Part shown: positions 7,905 to 17,282 of the stretch, one piece after another
How positions within the stretch are numbered: position 1 is the first letter of the stretch
How the letters are laid out: the number at the start of each line of letters is the position of its first letter
Source: Chryseobacterium taiwanense
GTDB taxonomy: Bacteria; Bacteroidota; Bacteroidia; Flavobacteriales; Weeksellaceae
Length of the DNA: 33,287 bases
Assembly (NCBI RefSeq): GCF_000813825.1
Contig: NZ_JWTA01000011.1
Coordinates: 1 to 33,287 of the forward strand
Direction: 5' to 3'
Notes under the pieces: generated by a model
The model's input: the letters and a program-made list of their open reading frames with translations, nothing else
Database searches by the model: none
Told to the model about the DNA's origin: nothing
Made by a program: the position numbers and the translations under genes

Positions 7905-9398
7905 TTAGCTTACCATTGATTGGTAGATAAACTTCAACGAACTATTCACCATTTCGATTATCGGTTGTGGGAAAATACCAAATACGATCACAAAAACCGC
8001 GATACTTGCCAATACCGAAAACTCAACTGCAGATAAATCTTTTACTGTACTCAAAACTGCATCATCACCCTGCCCGAACATTGCTTTTCCGTAGAACCTC
8101 AATAAATAGACAGCAGCAAGAATTACCGTAAGACCAGCGATTACCGCTGCCAATCCGTTAAAATCATATACCGATTTTAACAAGATAAATTCTCCGATGA
8201 ATCCATTAGTCAACGGAACTCCCATTGAACCTAATATAATGATCAAGAACAATACGGCAAACTTAGGTGCAACTTTCGCCAAACCTCCCATTTGTCTGAT
8301 GTCTCTTGATTTAAATCTCTTGTATAAAATATCACAACAGTAGAATAGACCCACCACGTTGATACCGTGAGCAAAAGTCTGTACCAAAGCTCCTTCAGCA
8401 CCTTCGATGTTGAAAGTTCCTCTTAAAGTAATCACTGCCGAAGCAAAAATACCTGCTACCATCAATCCAACGTGAGAGAAAGAAGAATACGCAATGATTC
8501 TCTTCATATCTGTCTGAATGATGGCAATCAATGCACCATGAACAATTCCTACAATTGCTAGAATAATTACAATCTGCCCTGAAATTCCTGCAATTGGAAG
8601 GGGAGTGATTGGTAATAAATAACGCAGAACTCCATATACCGCCATTTTCAGCATGATCCCTGATAAAAGCATTGATCCCTGGGTCGGTGAATAGGTATAC
8701 GTATCCGGCTGCCAAGTATGGAAAGGGAATACCGGTAATTTCACTGCAAATGCAAAGAAAATAAACCAGAATACCACCGTCTGTTGTGTTTCGTTTAATT
8801 GAGCATTATATAAATCTGTTAGTGCAAAAGATGCAGAGTTGTTGTAAACATAAATCAACCCGGCTAACATAAATAATGACCCAACGAATGTATATACGAA
8901 GAATTTCGTAGTGAATTCAAATCTTTTATTTTCCTGACCCCAAAGTCCGGCAATGAACCAGATCGGAATCAAAGTTACTTCCCAGAAAATGTAGAACAAT
9001 AATCCGTCAAGCGAAGTGAAAACTCCCACTAGTCCGAACTGCATTAGCAAGATCAAACCGTAGAACGTGTTTCTGTAGCTTACATTTTCATTAAAAGAAG
9101 ATAAAATAATGATTGGCGCTAAAATATTCGTCAACAATAAAAGAAGTAAACTCATCCCATCGATACCGAAGTGAAGAGAACTCTTCATAAATTGTGACCA
9201 AGGGTAATTGATCTCGTGCTGCAATACGCTATCTACCGTTGGATTAAAATCAAAATCCGCCGCAATGTAGAAGGTAACCAGCATCTGTACCAATGCAATT
9301 CCCAGTGCCAAATATTTGCTGGAATTATTCTTCCATGCAAAAACTAATCCCGAACCTACTAGAGGTAATAGTAATAATGTTAATAATAAACAAGACAT
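7905..9398 (-). CDS. nuoM: NADH-quinone oxidoreductase subunit M
   Basis: 497 residues, about 14 membrane helices. Antiporter-like proton-pumping subunit of the complex I membrane arm. Diagnostic features are YIFWEVTLIPIWFIAGLWG (conserved Glu of TM5), AVKLPVFPFHTWQPDTYTYSPT (conserved Lys and the broken-helix region) and AYSSFSHVGLMVAGI. The start lies 2 bases after the nuoL stop codon, showing translational coupling. Length is normal for the family. Confidence 0.96.
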   Translation of the reverse strand: MSCLLLTLLLLPLVGSGLVFAWKNNSSKYLALGIALVQMLVTFYIAADFDFNPTVDSVLQHEINYPWSQFMKSSLHFGIDGMSLLLLLLTNILAPIIILSSFNENVSYRNTFYGLILLMQFGLVGVFTSLDGLLFYIFWEVTLIPIWFIAGLWGQENKRFEFTTKFFVYTFVGSLFMLAGLIYVYNNSASFALTDLYNAQLNETQQTVVFWFIFFAFAVKLPVFPFHTWQPDTYTYSPTQGSMLLSGIMLKMAVYGVLRYLLPITPLPIAGISGQIVIILAIVGIVHGALIAIIQTDMKRIIAYSSFSHVGLMVAGIFASAVITLRGTFNIEGAEGALVQTFAHGINVVGLFYCCDILYKRFKSRDIRQMGGLAKVAPKFAVLFLIIILGSMGVPLTNGFIGEFILLKSVYDFNGLAAVIAGLTVILAAVYLLRFYGKAMFGQGDDAVLSTVKDLSAVEFSVLASIAVFVIVFGIFPQPIIEMVNSSLKFIYQSMVS

Positions 9399-9400
9399 TA

Positions 9401-11314
9401 TTATTGTAATATAAAGTTAACAATCAGTATAATTCCCACAGCTAAAGACATGATCAAAATGTACGTCTCAACATTTCCATTTTGGATACGCTTCATCGCT
9501 TTTCCGCTATCTTCTGCGCCTTCACCAACGAAGTCTACAAAACGATCAAGAATACCTTTATCAAACATCTTTCCTCCGCGTCCTAATCCTTCAACAGTTT
9601 TTACAATTAATGCATTGTAAAGTTCGTCAACATATAATTTTTTAGCAGACAGTTTTTCCCATCCGGTGTACTGCTCTTCAGGAAGTGCTTGTTTTTTCTT
9701 GTTCACGTAAGTGTTTTTAACAATGAACCAAACACAGAAGAACATTAAAACTGTTGCTCCTAAAAGTATCATTTCAGTACCAAACGGAACTCCTGAAAGA
9801 GTAGCTTCCATTTGTTTAAAGCTTTCCTCAGTAAGAACCGGTTTCAACCATTCCATTAATTTTGCATAATGACCGTGACCGATAAAGTGAGGAAGGTTAA
9901 TTAAACCACCTAAAACAGAGAAAATAGCCAATACGATCAATGGTAATGTCATATTAGACGGGCTTTCGTGTAAGTGGTGTTTTTGATCTTCAGTACCTCT
10001 GAATTCTCCGTGGAAAGTCAGATAGTACAATCTAAACATATACGTTGCAGTAATAGCCGCTAAAATAAATAACATTACCCAATAAATTGGATTTTTAGCG
10101 AAAGCTGCTACTAAAATTTCGTCTTTAGAAATCATCCCTGATAATAAAGGGAATCCTGAGATTGCCAATGTTCCGATTAGGAAAGTAGCGTGGGTGATTG
10201 GAATGTATTTTTTCAAACCTCCCATGAAACGCATATCCTGTTCGTTGCTCATTGCGTGGATTACAGAACCTGCTCCCAAGAACAATAATGCTTTGAAGAA
10301 AGCGTGCGTCATTACGTGGAACATCGCTGTTGTATAAGCACCAAGTCCTAAAGCGATGAACATAAATCCAAGCTGTGAAACAGTAGAGTATGCCAATACT
10401 TTTTTGATGTCGTTTTGACGTAATGCGTAGAATCCTGCCAAAGCAGCTGTTAAAAATCCGATGAATAAAATTCCTCCCTGAACCGTAGGTGCTAAAGTAA
10501 ATAAGAAGTTTGATCTTACTACTAAATAAATACCCGCAGTTACCATCGTTGCCGCGTGAATTAACGCAGAAACAGGAGTTGGACCAGCCATTGCGTCCGG
10601 TAACCAAGTATATAATGGAACCTGAGCAGATTTACCCGTTGCACCGATAAATAAACTCGCTGTAATAAAGATAATTACTGTTCCGTCTAATTCAAATTTT
10701 CCGGCATTCTGTGCTACAGTAAGATAGTCAACAGCATTAGTCTGAGAAGCGATCATGAAAATACCGATTAGTAACGCAAGGTCACCAATTCTGTTCATGA
10801 TGAAAGCTTTTCTTGCTGCTTTACCATATTCTTCGTTTGTATACCAGAATCCGATCAGTAAATAAGAACACAATCCTACACCTTCCCATCCGATGAATAA
10901 GATAAGGTAGTTGCTTCCCATTACTAATAATAACATTGAGAAGATAAATAAGTTCAGATAAGTGAAAAACTTATAGAAACCTTTATCGTGACTCATATAT
11001 CCGATAGAGTATAGGTGAATTAAAGAACCAATACCTGTGATGATCATTACCATCATTAATGACAACTGATCGATCTGGAATCCAAAATTGATCTGAACTC
11101 CGTTTACTCTAAACCATTCAAAAGCTTTTACGATTACAGGCTGACTTTCAGAATTGAAACCCATGAAAATACTTACTGCGATGCAGAAAGATCCGAAAAC
11201 CATTGCTGTAGCCAAGCTACCTACAACAATTTTTGGAAGATTTTTCCCGAATAAACCGTTAATAAGAAACCCTAAAAGTGGTAAAAGTACTATTGCATAT
11301 ACTAAATTCTCCAT
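9401..11314 (-). CDS. nuoL: NADH-quinone oxidoreductase subunit L
   Basis: 637 residues, about 16 membrane helices, with a C-terminal region (about 540-637) that fits the long lateral helix HL and terminal anchor lying along subunits M and N. Distal proton-pumping subunit of complex I. Family motifs: GWEGVGLCSYLLIGFWY (conserved Glu), TGKSAQVPLYTWLPDAMAGP (conserved Lys and broken helix), SALIHAATMVTAGIYL, and AYSTVSQLGFMFIALG. It begins 2 bases after nuoK and ends 2 bases before nuoM. Confidence 0.97.
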   Translation of the reverse strand: MENLVYAIVLLPLLGFLINGLFGKNLPKIVVGSLATAMVFGSFCIAVSIFMGFNSESQPVIVKAFEWFRVNGVQINFGFQIDQLSLMMVMIITGIGSLIHLYSIGYMSHDKGFYKFFTYLNLFIFSMLLLVMGSNYLILFIGWEGVGLCSYLLIGFWYTNEEYGKAARKAFIMNRIGDLALLIGIFMIASQTNAVDYLTVAQNAGKFELDGTVIIFITASLFIGATGKSAQVPLYTWLPDAMAGPTPVSALIHAATMVTAGIYLVVRSNFLFTLAPTVQGGILFIGFLTAALAGFYALRQNDIKKVLAYSTVSQLGFMFIALGLGAYTTAMFHVMTHAFFKALLFLGAGSVIHAMSNEQDMRFMGGLKKYIPITHATFLIGTLAISGFPLLSGMISKDEILVAAFAKNPIYWVMLFILAAITATYMFRLYYLTFHGEFRGTEDQKHHLHESPSNMTLPLIVLAIFSVLGGLINLPHFIGHGHYAKLMEWLKPVLTEESFKQMEATLSGVPFGTEMILLGATVLMFFCVWFIVKNTYVNKKKQALPEEQYTGWEKLSAKKLYVDELYNALIVKTVEGLGRGGKMFDKGILDRFVDFVGEGAEDSGKAMKRIQNGNVETYILIMSLAVGIILIVNFILQ

Positions 11315-11316
11315 TC

Positions 11317-11646
11317 TTATCCTCTTAATTTATTAAATATACTTACATCAACAGAACGGGTATTTCTATAAAGCATAGCAATAATTGCCAAACCTACCGC
11401 CACTTCCGCAGCTGCAACCACCATAATGAAGAAAACTAAAAGTTGTCCGTCTCCGTTACCTTTGTATGCTGAAAAGGCAGCCAATAAAAGGTTTACAGAA
11501 TTTAGCATAAGCTCTACACAACCCAAAATAACAATCGCATTTTTTCTCAGCAATACTCCCAACACTCCTAAACAGAATAATACTGAAGAAAGAATGATGA
11601 AATAATTCAGAGGGATGCTTTGTATAAATGTATTTACTTCTCCCAT
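11317..11646 (-). CDS. nuoK: NADH-quinone oxidoreductase subunit K
   Basis: 109 residues with three membrane helices. Small membrane-arm subunit (mitochondrial ND4L homologue) that lines the proton channel between J/H and N. The two conserved buried acids are present: the Glu in LGCVELMLNSVNLLLAA and the second Glu in VVAAAEVAVGLAIIAMLYR. Normal length. It sits 4 bases after nuoJ and 2 bases before nuoL. Confidence 0.96.
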   Translation of the reverse strand: MGEVNTFIQSIPLNYFIILSSVLFCLGVLGVLLRKNAIVILGCVELMLNSVNLLLAAFSAYKGNGDGQLLVFFIMVVAAAEVAVGLAIIAMLYRNTRSVDVSIFNKLRG

Positions 11647-11650
11647 AATT

Positions 11651-12148
11651 TTATAAATCTTTTTTACCGATTAATACCGCACCTACGATACCTGCCAAAA
11701 TAAGGATGGATGCAAGCTCAAACGGTAAAACATATTCATTAAACAAAAGTCTACCCAGATTTTTCGTAAGACCAATACCTCTGTCTACATTCTCAACAAC
11801 AACATGATTATTCTGAACACCTCTGAATACGCCTAAAACTCCAATTAATAAAAGACCTGCTGTAAAAACTCCAACAAACTTTAAAGTATTGTTCTTCTTA
11901 CTTTCGTCTTGTTTATTAAGGTTAAGCATCATCAGGATATAAAGGAATAATACCATGATTGCTCCAGCGTAAACAATAATCTGGATAATCGCAAGGAATT
12001 GTGCATTCAGAAGAACGTACATCCCTGCAATAGAAAACATCGTAACAATTAATGACAAAATAGCATACAAAGGATTTCTGGCAAATACAAAATACACCGC
12101 ACTCGCCACTGCTAAAAACGCCACCAAGAAAAATAAAAACTGATCCAT
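11651..12148 (-). CDS. nuoJ: NADH-quinone oxidoreductase subunit J
   Basis: 165 residues and five predicted membrane helices. Membrane subunit of complex I (ND6 homologue). The typical motif NAQFLAIIQIIVYAGAIMVLFLY includes the pi-bulge helix TM3, whose rearrangement is linked to coupling. The ATG overlaps the nuoI stop codon by one base (TAATG), indicating coupled translation. Confidence 0.95.
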   Translation of the reverse strand: MDQFLFFLVAFLAVASAVYFVFARNPLYAILSLIVTMFSIAGMYVLLNAQFLAIIQIIVYAGAIMVLFLYILMMLNLNKQDESKKNNTLKFVGVFTAGLLLIGVLGVFRGVQNNHVVVENVDRGIGLTKNLGRLLFNEYVLPFELASILILAGIVGAVLIGKKDL

Positions 12149-12705
12149 TATTTTACCGCATTTTTTTGTTTCTCGGATTGTCTTTCAGTGATATCAATCC
12201 TTTGATTTATTTTTTCAACCAATTTATCTTTTCCGTAAATGAAAGAACCTCTGTTGGTTTCCACGTCTACCAATCTGTCTGTAAGATAGATTGCAGATTT
12301 CGGACAAGCTTCTTCACACATACCGCAGAAAATACATCTTAGCATATTGATTTCATATACTGAAGCGTATTTTTCTTCTCTGTAAAGGTCTTTTTCTTCT
12401 TTAGTTCTTTCAGCAGCAGTCATTGTAATTGCTTCTGCAGGACACGCTACCGCACAAAGCCCACAAGCTGTACATCTTTCTCTACCTTCTTCGTCTCTTT
12501 TCAAAACGTGCTGACCTCTCCAGATATCCGCTCTTGGCTTTAATACTTCCGGATACGAATATACGGCGGGAGCACCTTTTATCACGGTTCTTACAGCATG
12601 CTTAAATGTAATCCCCATTCCTGTAAAAATCGCAGGTAAGTAGATTTTTTCAGCAAGGGTCATTTCTTTATTAGAAACAACTTTTGATCTGTTCGTAAGT
12701 TTCAT
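12148..12705 (-). CDS. nuoI: NADH-quinone oxidoreductase subunit I (two 4Fe-4S clusters)
   Basis: 185 residues. Electron-transfer subunit at the foot of the peripheral arm, carrying clusters N6a and N6b. Both ferredoxin motifs are intact: Cys78, Cys81, Cys84 with Cys88 ([13 protein letters not shown]) and Cys124, Cys127, Cys130 with Cys134 ([13 protein letters not shown]). An amphipathic N-terminal segment (about 15-45) fits membrane-surface docking. It overlaps nuoJ by one base and follows nuoH after 58 bases. Confidence 0.96.
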   Translation of the reverse strand: MKLTNRSKVVSNKEMTLAEKIYLPAIFTGMGITFKHAVRTVIKGAPAVYSYPEVLKPRADIWRGQHVLKRDEEGRERCTACGLCAVACPAEAITMTAAERTKEEKDLYREEKYASVYEINMLRCIFCGMCEEACPKSAIYLTDRLVDVETNRGSFIYGKDKLVEKINQRIDITERQSEKQKNAVK

Positions 12706-12763
12706 TTATTTTAATTTTTTAGGCTGAACTTTTATTCAGCATTTAAAAATATATTCTTATCTC

Positions 12764-13828
12764 TTAGTTTGCAAACGCTAAAATTACAGCTCCTGTAATT
12801 AATAAGTTTACCAATGCCATTGGAATTAATGTTTTCCATCCCAAATGCATTAATTGGTCATATCTAAATCTTGGAAGCGTCCATCTGATCCACATGAAGA
12901 TCAAAATTCCGATCACCGTTTTAGTTAAGAACGCTACGATACTCAAGATACCTGCAGTGTTTTCACCCCAGTTTTGAGTTACCCATTCAATTCCCGGATA
13001 GTTGTAACCACCAAAGAAAAGAACGACCATGAAAGCATTAGAAATAAACATGTTCACGTATTCACCGAACATATACAACCCTAATTTCATGGATGAGTAT
13101 TCTGTAGAATATCCTGTTACCAATTCAGATTCACATTCTGGTAAATCGAAAGGGTGTCTGTTTGTTTCTGCTAAAGCTGCTACAAAGAAAACAAGGAAGG
13201 CAATCGGTTGGTAGAAAATATTCCAGTTCATACCAGAACCCCAAGGAATAATTCCCCAAAGTTTTCCTCCTGTTTGGCTTTCTGTAATTTCTTTTAGGTC
13301 TAAACTTCCTGTCATCATAATGATAGAAAGTAATGCTAATCCCATTGCCAATTCGTAAGAGATCATCTGAGAAGAAGCACGGATAGCCCCTAATAATGAA
13401 TATTTATTGTTCGAAGCCCAACCTCCGATCATGATTCCATAAACACCAATTGAAGCCATTCCAATGATGAAAAGTACACCAACGTCAATGTTAGCTACCT
13501 GAAGATCAAAAGAAGTACCTGCAATATTTAAACTTTTACCCCAAGGAATAACGGCTCCTGTGATTAATGAAATAAACATTACCAAAGCCGGCCCCAATAC
13601 GAAAAGGAATTTTTCTGCATTGGCAGGTGTAAAATCTTCTTTGAAGAAGAACTTTCCACCATCAGCAAGAGGCTGCAGCAATCCGAAAGGTCCTGCTCTG
13701 TTCGGACCAATTCTATCCTGCATGATAGAGGCAACTTTTCTTTCTGCCCAAGTAGAGTAGGCTGCAATCGTTAACGAAAGCAAGAAAAGAGCTAGTACAA
13801 GTATAAGTTTAAATGTAAGTAAATCCAT
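12764..13828 (-). CDS. nuoH: NADH-quinone oxidoreductase subunit H
   Basis: 354 residues and eight or more membrane helices. Heel subunit that forms the quinone chamber with NuoB and NuoD. Family signatures: WAERKVASIMQDRIGPNRAG near the N-terminus, and the loop AETNRHPFDLPECESELVTG followed by YSSMKLGLYMFGEY, with the conserved acids that link quinone chemistry to proton pumping. Length is usual. It follows nuoG after 90 bases of AT-rich spacer. Confidence 0.97.
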   Translation of the reverse strand: MDLLTFKLILVLALFLLSLTIAAYSTWAERKVASIMQDRIGPNRAGPFGLLQPLADGGKFFFKEDFTPANAEKFLFVLGPALVMFISLITGAVIPWGKSLNIAGTSFDLQVANIDVGVLFIIGMASIGVYGIMIGGWASNNKYSLLGAIRASSQMISYELAMGLALLSIIMMTGSLDLKEITESQTGGKLWGIIPWGSGMNWNIFYQPIAFLVFFVAALAETNRHPFDLPECESELVTGYSTEYSSMKLGLYMFGEYVNMFISNAFMVVLFFGGYNYPGIEWVTQNWGENTAGILSIVAFLTKTVIGILIFMWIRWTLPRFRYDQLMHLGWKTLIPMALVNLLITGAVILAFAN

Positions 13829-13918
13829 TTTTATTTTTATAGATGTTAGATATTAGAGATTTTGAAGATGGAAGTCAAGCTTTTCATTTTCAAATTAGCT
13901 CATTATCAAATTTTCAAA
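13829..13918. repeat. AT-rich low-complexity spacer between nuoG and nuoH
   Basis: The spacer contains iterated short words such as TTTTCAAATTA, TCAAATTTTCAAATT and TTAGATATTAGAG. It has no open frame or hairpin that I would call. It resembles the other repetitive spacers in this operon. Confidence 0.4.
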
Positions 13919-14917
13919 TTATTTTTCGTCTTTTTCACTGATTTCTTTAGCCGTAGGATTGTCTAAAACTCTTAGCTCATCTTTAGGCTTTTCGTAGTGG
14001 TTCAATGAAATAACTGAATGTCTGTCGATATGTCTTGGACCTTCAATGTTCCAGTCTGACAATGATTTTCTTTCGAAACGGCAAGTATCACAGATAAACT
14101 CTTCAACTTCACCCCACTGATCTTTTCTGGCAGTAACTCTTGAAATTTCATCACCTTTCATCCAAACAGTAGCTTTTCCTGAACATTTATCACATTTACA
14201 AGTGGCGTTCATTGGTTTTGTGAACCAAACTCTGCTTGCAAAACGAGAAGTTCTGTCTGTTAATGCTCCAACCGGACAAACGTCGATTACGTTTCCGATG
14301 AAATCATTATCCAAAGCTTTATTTAAATAAGTAGAAATTTCAGCGTGATCTCCTCTGAAAAGAATTCCGTGTTCTCTTTCACCAGTTAACTGGTTTGCAG
14401 CTAATACACATCTAGCGCAAAGAATACAACGGTTCATGTTCAATTTAATGTGCGGACCAAGATCATCTGCTTCGTAAGTATTTCTTTCAAACTCAGTTCT
14501 TGTCTCAAGATTTCCGTGCTCGTAACCTAAGTCCTGAAGATGACATTCTCCAGCCTGATCACAAACAGGACAGTCTAATGGGTGATTTACCAATAAAAAC
14601 TCAGTCACAGCTTTTCTACCTTCCTGAGCTTTTTCAGAAGTAAGATTTTTTACTTCCATACCATCCATTACGTTGGTTCTGCAGCTTGCAACCAATTTTG
14701 GCATAGGACGAGGATCTGCTTCTGATCCTTTAGAAACTTCTACAAGACAAGTTCTACATCTTCCTCCACTGGTTTCCAATTTGCTGTAGTAGCACATTGC
14801 AGGAGGTACAGATTTTCCACCGATTTGTCTGGCAGCTTCCAAAATAGAAGTTCCAGGCATAACTTCGGTAGTCTGTCCGTCTATAGTTATTTTGAATTTT
14901 TTAACCTCTTCGCTCAT
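13919..14917 (-). CDS. nuoG: Short-form NADH-quinone oxidoreductase subunit G (2Fe-2S/4Fe-4S protein)
   Basis: 332 residues, much shorter than the roughly 900 of E. coli NuoG: the molybdopterin-oxidoreductase-like C-terminal domain is absent. What remains carries the electron-transfer clusters. The N1b 2Fe-2S ligands are Cys42, Cys54, Cys57, Cys79; N5 has His112, Cys116, Cys119, Cys125; N4 has Cys164, Cys167, Cys170, Cys214. A further set follows, Cys240, Cys242, Cys245 and Cys276, Cys279, roughly where an N7-like cluster could lie but with different spacing. The frame ends with a natural polar tail and a normal stop, and the next gene is in order. I therefore read this as a lineage-type short NuoG, not a pseudogene. 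Confidence 0.92.
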   Translation of the reverse strand: MSEEVKKFKITIDGQTTEVMPGTSILEAARQIGGKSVPPAMCYYSKLETSGGRCRTCLVEVSKGSEADPRPMPKLVASCRTNVMDGMEVKNLTSEKAQEGRKAVTEFLLVNHPLDCPVCDQAGECHLQDLGYEHGNLETRTEFERNTYEADDLGPHIKLNMNRCILCARCVLAANQLTGEREHGILFRGDHAEISTYLNKALDNDFIGNVIDVCPVGALTDRTSRFASRVWFTKPMNATCKCDKCSGKATVWMKGDEISRVTARKDQWGEVEEFICDTCRFERKSLSDWNIEGPRHIDRHSVISLNHYEKPKDELRVLDNPTAKEISEKDEK

Positions 14918-14962
14918 ATTCTATGCTTTCGCTTAAGCTGTGTTAAAGCTTTTCGCTATATT

Positions 14963-15844
14963 TTAATTATACTTTTTTGTATTAAATGTATATCCGATCC
15001 CTGCAAGTACTTGTCCGAAAACAAAATCCTGACGAGCTTTATCCGGTTTGTTGTTCAATGTGGTTTTAATATCCCACATGTTGATGTATCCGGCTTTTAC
15101 TTCTGCTCTCAACATCCAGTTTTTCCAGAAAACCATGTTCAAACTGGATCTAAGATCGGCTCCCATACCTGCCACATGAAAACGGTCGCTTCTTTCATTT
15201 CCAAAAAGTTTGATGTTACTTTTCGGGAACATGACTCCGATTCCGGCTCCATAAGACCATACCAAGTCTATATTTTTCTTATGAACAAGGTTTTTGTATT
15301 TCTCTAAACCTAAGTTTTCATAATTAAGACCGTCTGTATGCTCAAAAGTAAGGAACTGCGAATCTGATAAATCTACCTGTCCGTTCTGTACCATTGCTGC
15401 ATATTTCGGATCTGAGATATGTCCTGAAAAATCAACCGTCTGGTTTTGTTTCATTACATATTTCATATGATCAATTCCAAGAACAAGGGCTAAATCATCT
15501 TTAATAAAATACCCGAGTCTGAAATTATACTGCGTTACTGTAAACCAACTTGGATCAAAATACACGATTCCAAATTTTGTAGGTTTATCTCTTGCAGATA
15601 CATTATTCAACTGAAAATCATAACCGTTTCCACTGAAATGAATATCTGAATTACTGAAAGCTCCTCTGTTCCAACCAAAAAAAACGAACATCTGTCCTTT
15701 TTTACTTAATGGTAAAGGTTTTTCTTTCTTTTCAGCTTTATATGGAGCAACCTCCAGTTTATATTCCTTTTCTAATGTATCTTTTTTGACTTGTCCAAAG
15801 GCAATCCCCGACATCAGAATGCCGGCTACCAATAAATTTTTCAT
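14963..15844 (-). CDS. Predicted outer-membrane beta-barrel protein inside the nuo operon
   Basis: I choose the ATG at 15844, one base after the nuoF stop codon, giving 293 residues. An in-frame ATG at 15883 would add 13 residues and spoil the signal peptide. MKNLLVAGILMSGIAFGQ is a typical Sec signal ending at AFG-Q. A charged linker rich in Lys and Glu follows (about 20-50). Then come alternating amphipathic strands rich in aromatic and Gly residues (MFVFFGWNRGAF, FTVTQYNFRLGYF, LALVLGIDHMKYV, VWSYGAGIGVMF, WMLRAEVKAGYINM, and a C-terminal VLAGIGYTF near the end), the look of an 8-12 strand outer-membrane barrel. No complex I subunit has this form. The tight spacing to nuoF (1 base) and 45 bases to nuoG show co-transcription with complex I. 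Function unknown. Confidence 0.85.
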   Translation of the reverse strand: MKNLLVAGILMSGIAFGQVKKDTLEKEYKLEVAPYKAEKKEKPLPLSKKGQMFVFFGWNRGAFSNSDIHFSGNGYDFQLNNVSARDKPTKFGIVYFDPSWFTVTQYNFRLGYFIKDDLALVLGIDHMKYVMKQNQTVDFSGHISDPKYAAMVQNGQVDLSDSQFLTFEHTDGLNYENLGLEKYKNLVHKKNIDLVWSYGAGIGVMFPKSNIKLFGNERSDRFHVAGMGADLRSSLNMVFWKNWMLRAEVKAGYINMWDIKTTLNNKPDKARQDFVFGQVLAGIGYTFNTKKYN

Positions 15845-15845
15845 T

Positions 15846-17204
15846 CTAAGCATTATTTTCAACAGCAGGAATTGGATCTGCATAATGTGCTAATCCGTAA
15901 TTTTGAGTTTGTGACAACTCCGGGTTTTTAATGTGCCATTCGAACTCATCTCTGAAGTGACGAATCGCTGCTGCAACCGGCCAAGCTGCTGCATCACCCA
16001 ATGGACAAATCGTGTTTCCTTCGATCTTTCTCTGGATATCCCAAAGTAGATCGATATCTTCCATTTTTCCTTCTCCTTTCTCGATTTTCTTTAAAATCTT
16101 GTACATCCATCCCGTTCCTTCACGGCAAGGAGTACATTGTCCGCAACTTTCGTGATTATAGAATCTCGCTAAAGTCATGGTATGATCTACGATACACTGG
16201 TCTTCATCTAATACGATGAAACCTCCTGAACCCATCATTGTTCCGGTAGCGAAACCACCGTCTGCTAATGATTCGTAGTTCATGTATCTTGGTTCTCCGT
16301 TTACGGTTTTTAATAATAAATTAGCAGGAACGATCGGAACAGAGCTTCCTCCAGGGATACAAGCTTTTAATCTTTTTCCGTCTTTTATACCGCCGCAATA
16401 TTCTTCTGAGTAAATGAATTCTTCAACTGTAATGGTCATATCGATTTCATAAACTCCTGGTTTGTTGATGTTTCCACAAGCAGAAATCAATTTCGTACCT
16501 GTAGATCTTCCAACTCCGATTTTAGCGTATTCAGCTCCTGTAATATCAATGATTGGAACGATTGCCGCGATAGATTCAACGTTATTTACTACCGTTGGTC
16601 TTTCCCAAAGCCCTTTTACAGCTGGGAATGGCGGTTTTAGTCTCGGATTTCCTCTTTTACCTTCAAGAGATTCAAGCAATGCAGTTTCTTCACCACATAT
16701 ATATGCTCCACCTCCTCTTTGAACGTAGATTTCCAAGTCGAAACCAGTTCCTAAAATATTTTTACCTAAAAATCCTGCCGCTTTAGCTTCTTCAATCGCT
16801 TCTTCCAAAATATCCGGAATCCAAGAATATTCTCCACGGATGTAGATATAAGAAGTATTTGAACCTAAGCAGAAAGATGAGATCAACATTCCTTCGATCA
16901 ATAAATGAGGAAGAAACTCCATCAAATATCTGTCTTTGAAAGTTCCCGGTTCAGATTCATCGGCATTTACGACCAAGTGTCTTGGAACGCCTTCCGGTTT
17001 TGCCAAAAAGCTCCATTTCATCCCAGTTGGGAATCCAGCTCCACCACGTCCACGAAGCCCGGAAGCTTTTACTTCTTCAAGAATTTCGTCAGGTGTCATT
17101 TTCAAGGCTTTTTCAGCTGCAGTGTAACCTCCCTGTTTACGGTAGGTTTCAAAGTAACGGATACCTTCTATATGTGCGTCTTTAAGTAAAAGTTTTTTAC
17201 TCAT
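15846..17204 (-). CDS. nuoF: NADH-quinone oxidoreductase subunit F (FMN, NADH-binding)
   Basis: 452 residues. Oxidises NADH and passes electrons through FMN to cluster N3 at the tip of the peripheral arm. The nucleotide-binding region GLRGRGGAGFPTGMKW (about 50-65), the CGEETALLESLEGKRGNPR segment (NADH/FMN site) and the 4Fe-4S ligands Cys354, Cys357, Cys360 (ESCGQCTPCREGT) and Cys400 (ICPLGDA) are all present. Its stop is one base before the embedded outer-membrane gene. The presence of F, E and G means a full NADH-using enzyme, unlike the F-less 11-subunit form of some Bacteroidota. Confidence 0.97.
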   Translation of the reverse strand: MSKKLLLKDAHIEGIRYFETYRKQGGYTAAEKALKMTPDEILEEVKASGLRGRGGAGFPTGMKWSFLAKPEGVPRHLVVNADESEPGTFKDRYLMEFLPHLLIEGMLISSFCLGSNTSYIYIRGEYSWIPDILEEAIEEAKAAGFLGKNILGTGFDLEIYVQRGGGAYICGEETALLESLEGKRGNPRLKPPFPAVKGLWERPTVVNNVESIAAIVPIIDITGAEYAKIGVGRSTGTKLISACGNINKPGVYEIDMTITVEEFIYSEEYCGGIKDGKRLKACIPGGSSVPIVPANLLLKTVNGEPRYMNYESLADGGFATGTMMGSGGFIVLDEDQCIVDHTMTLARFYNHESCGQCTPCREGTGWMYKILKKIEKGEGKMEDIDLLWDIQRKIEGNTICPLGDAAAWPVAAAIRHFRDEFEWHIKNPELSQTQNYGLAHYADPIPAVENNA

Positions 17205-17282
17205 TTTAGTATGCTTTTAGCGAATGGCTTCTAGCTTTTGGCTATTTGCTACGCGCCTTTTTTTAATTAGTTTAAAATTTAT
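17205..17282. repeat. Repetitive spacer between nuoE and nuoF
   Basis: The minus strand carries three echoes of a short word family, TAGCAAATAGCC, AAAAGCTAGAAGCC and ATTCGCTAAAAGC, then runs into the nuoF start. Similar words (AGCGAAAAGCTTT, AAGCGAAAGC) occur in the spacer ahead of nuoG at 14918-14962. It may be a decayed intergenic mini-repeat. Confidence 0.4.

Noticed and set aside
13919..14917. nuoG as a truncated pseudogene
   Set aside because: The frame is intact, all early cluster ligands are present, and the short form is recognised in Bacteroidota.
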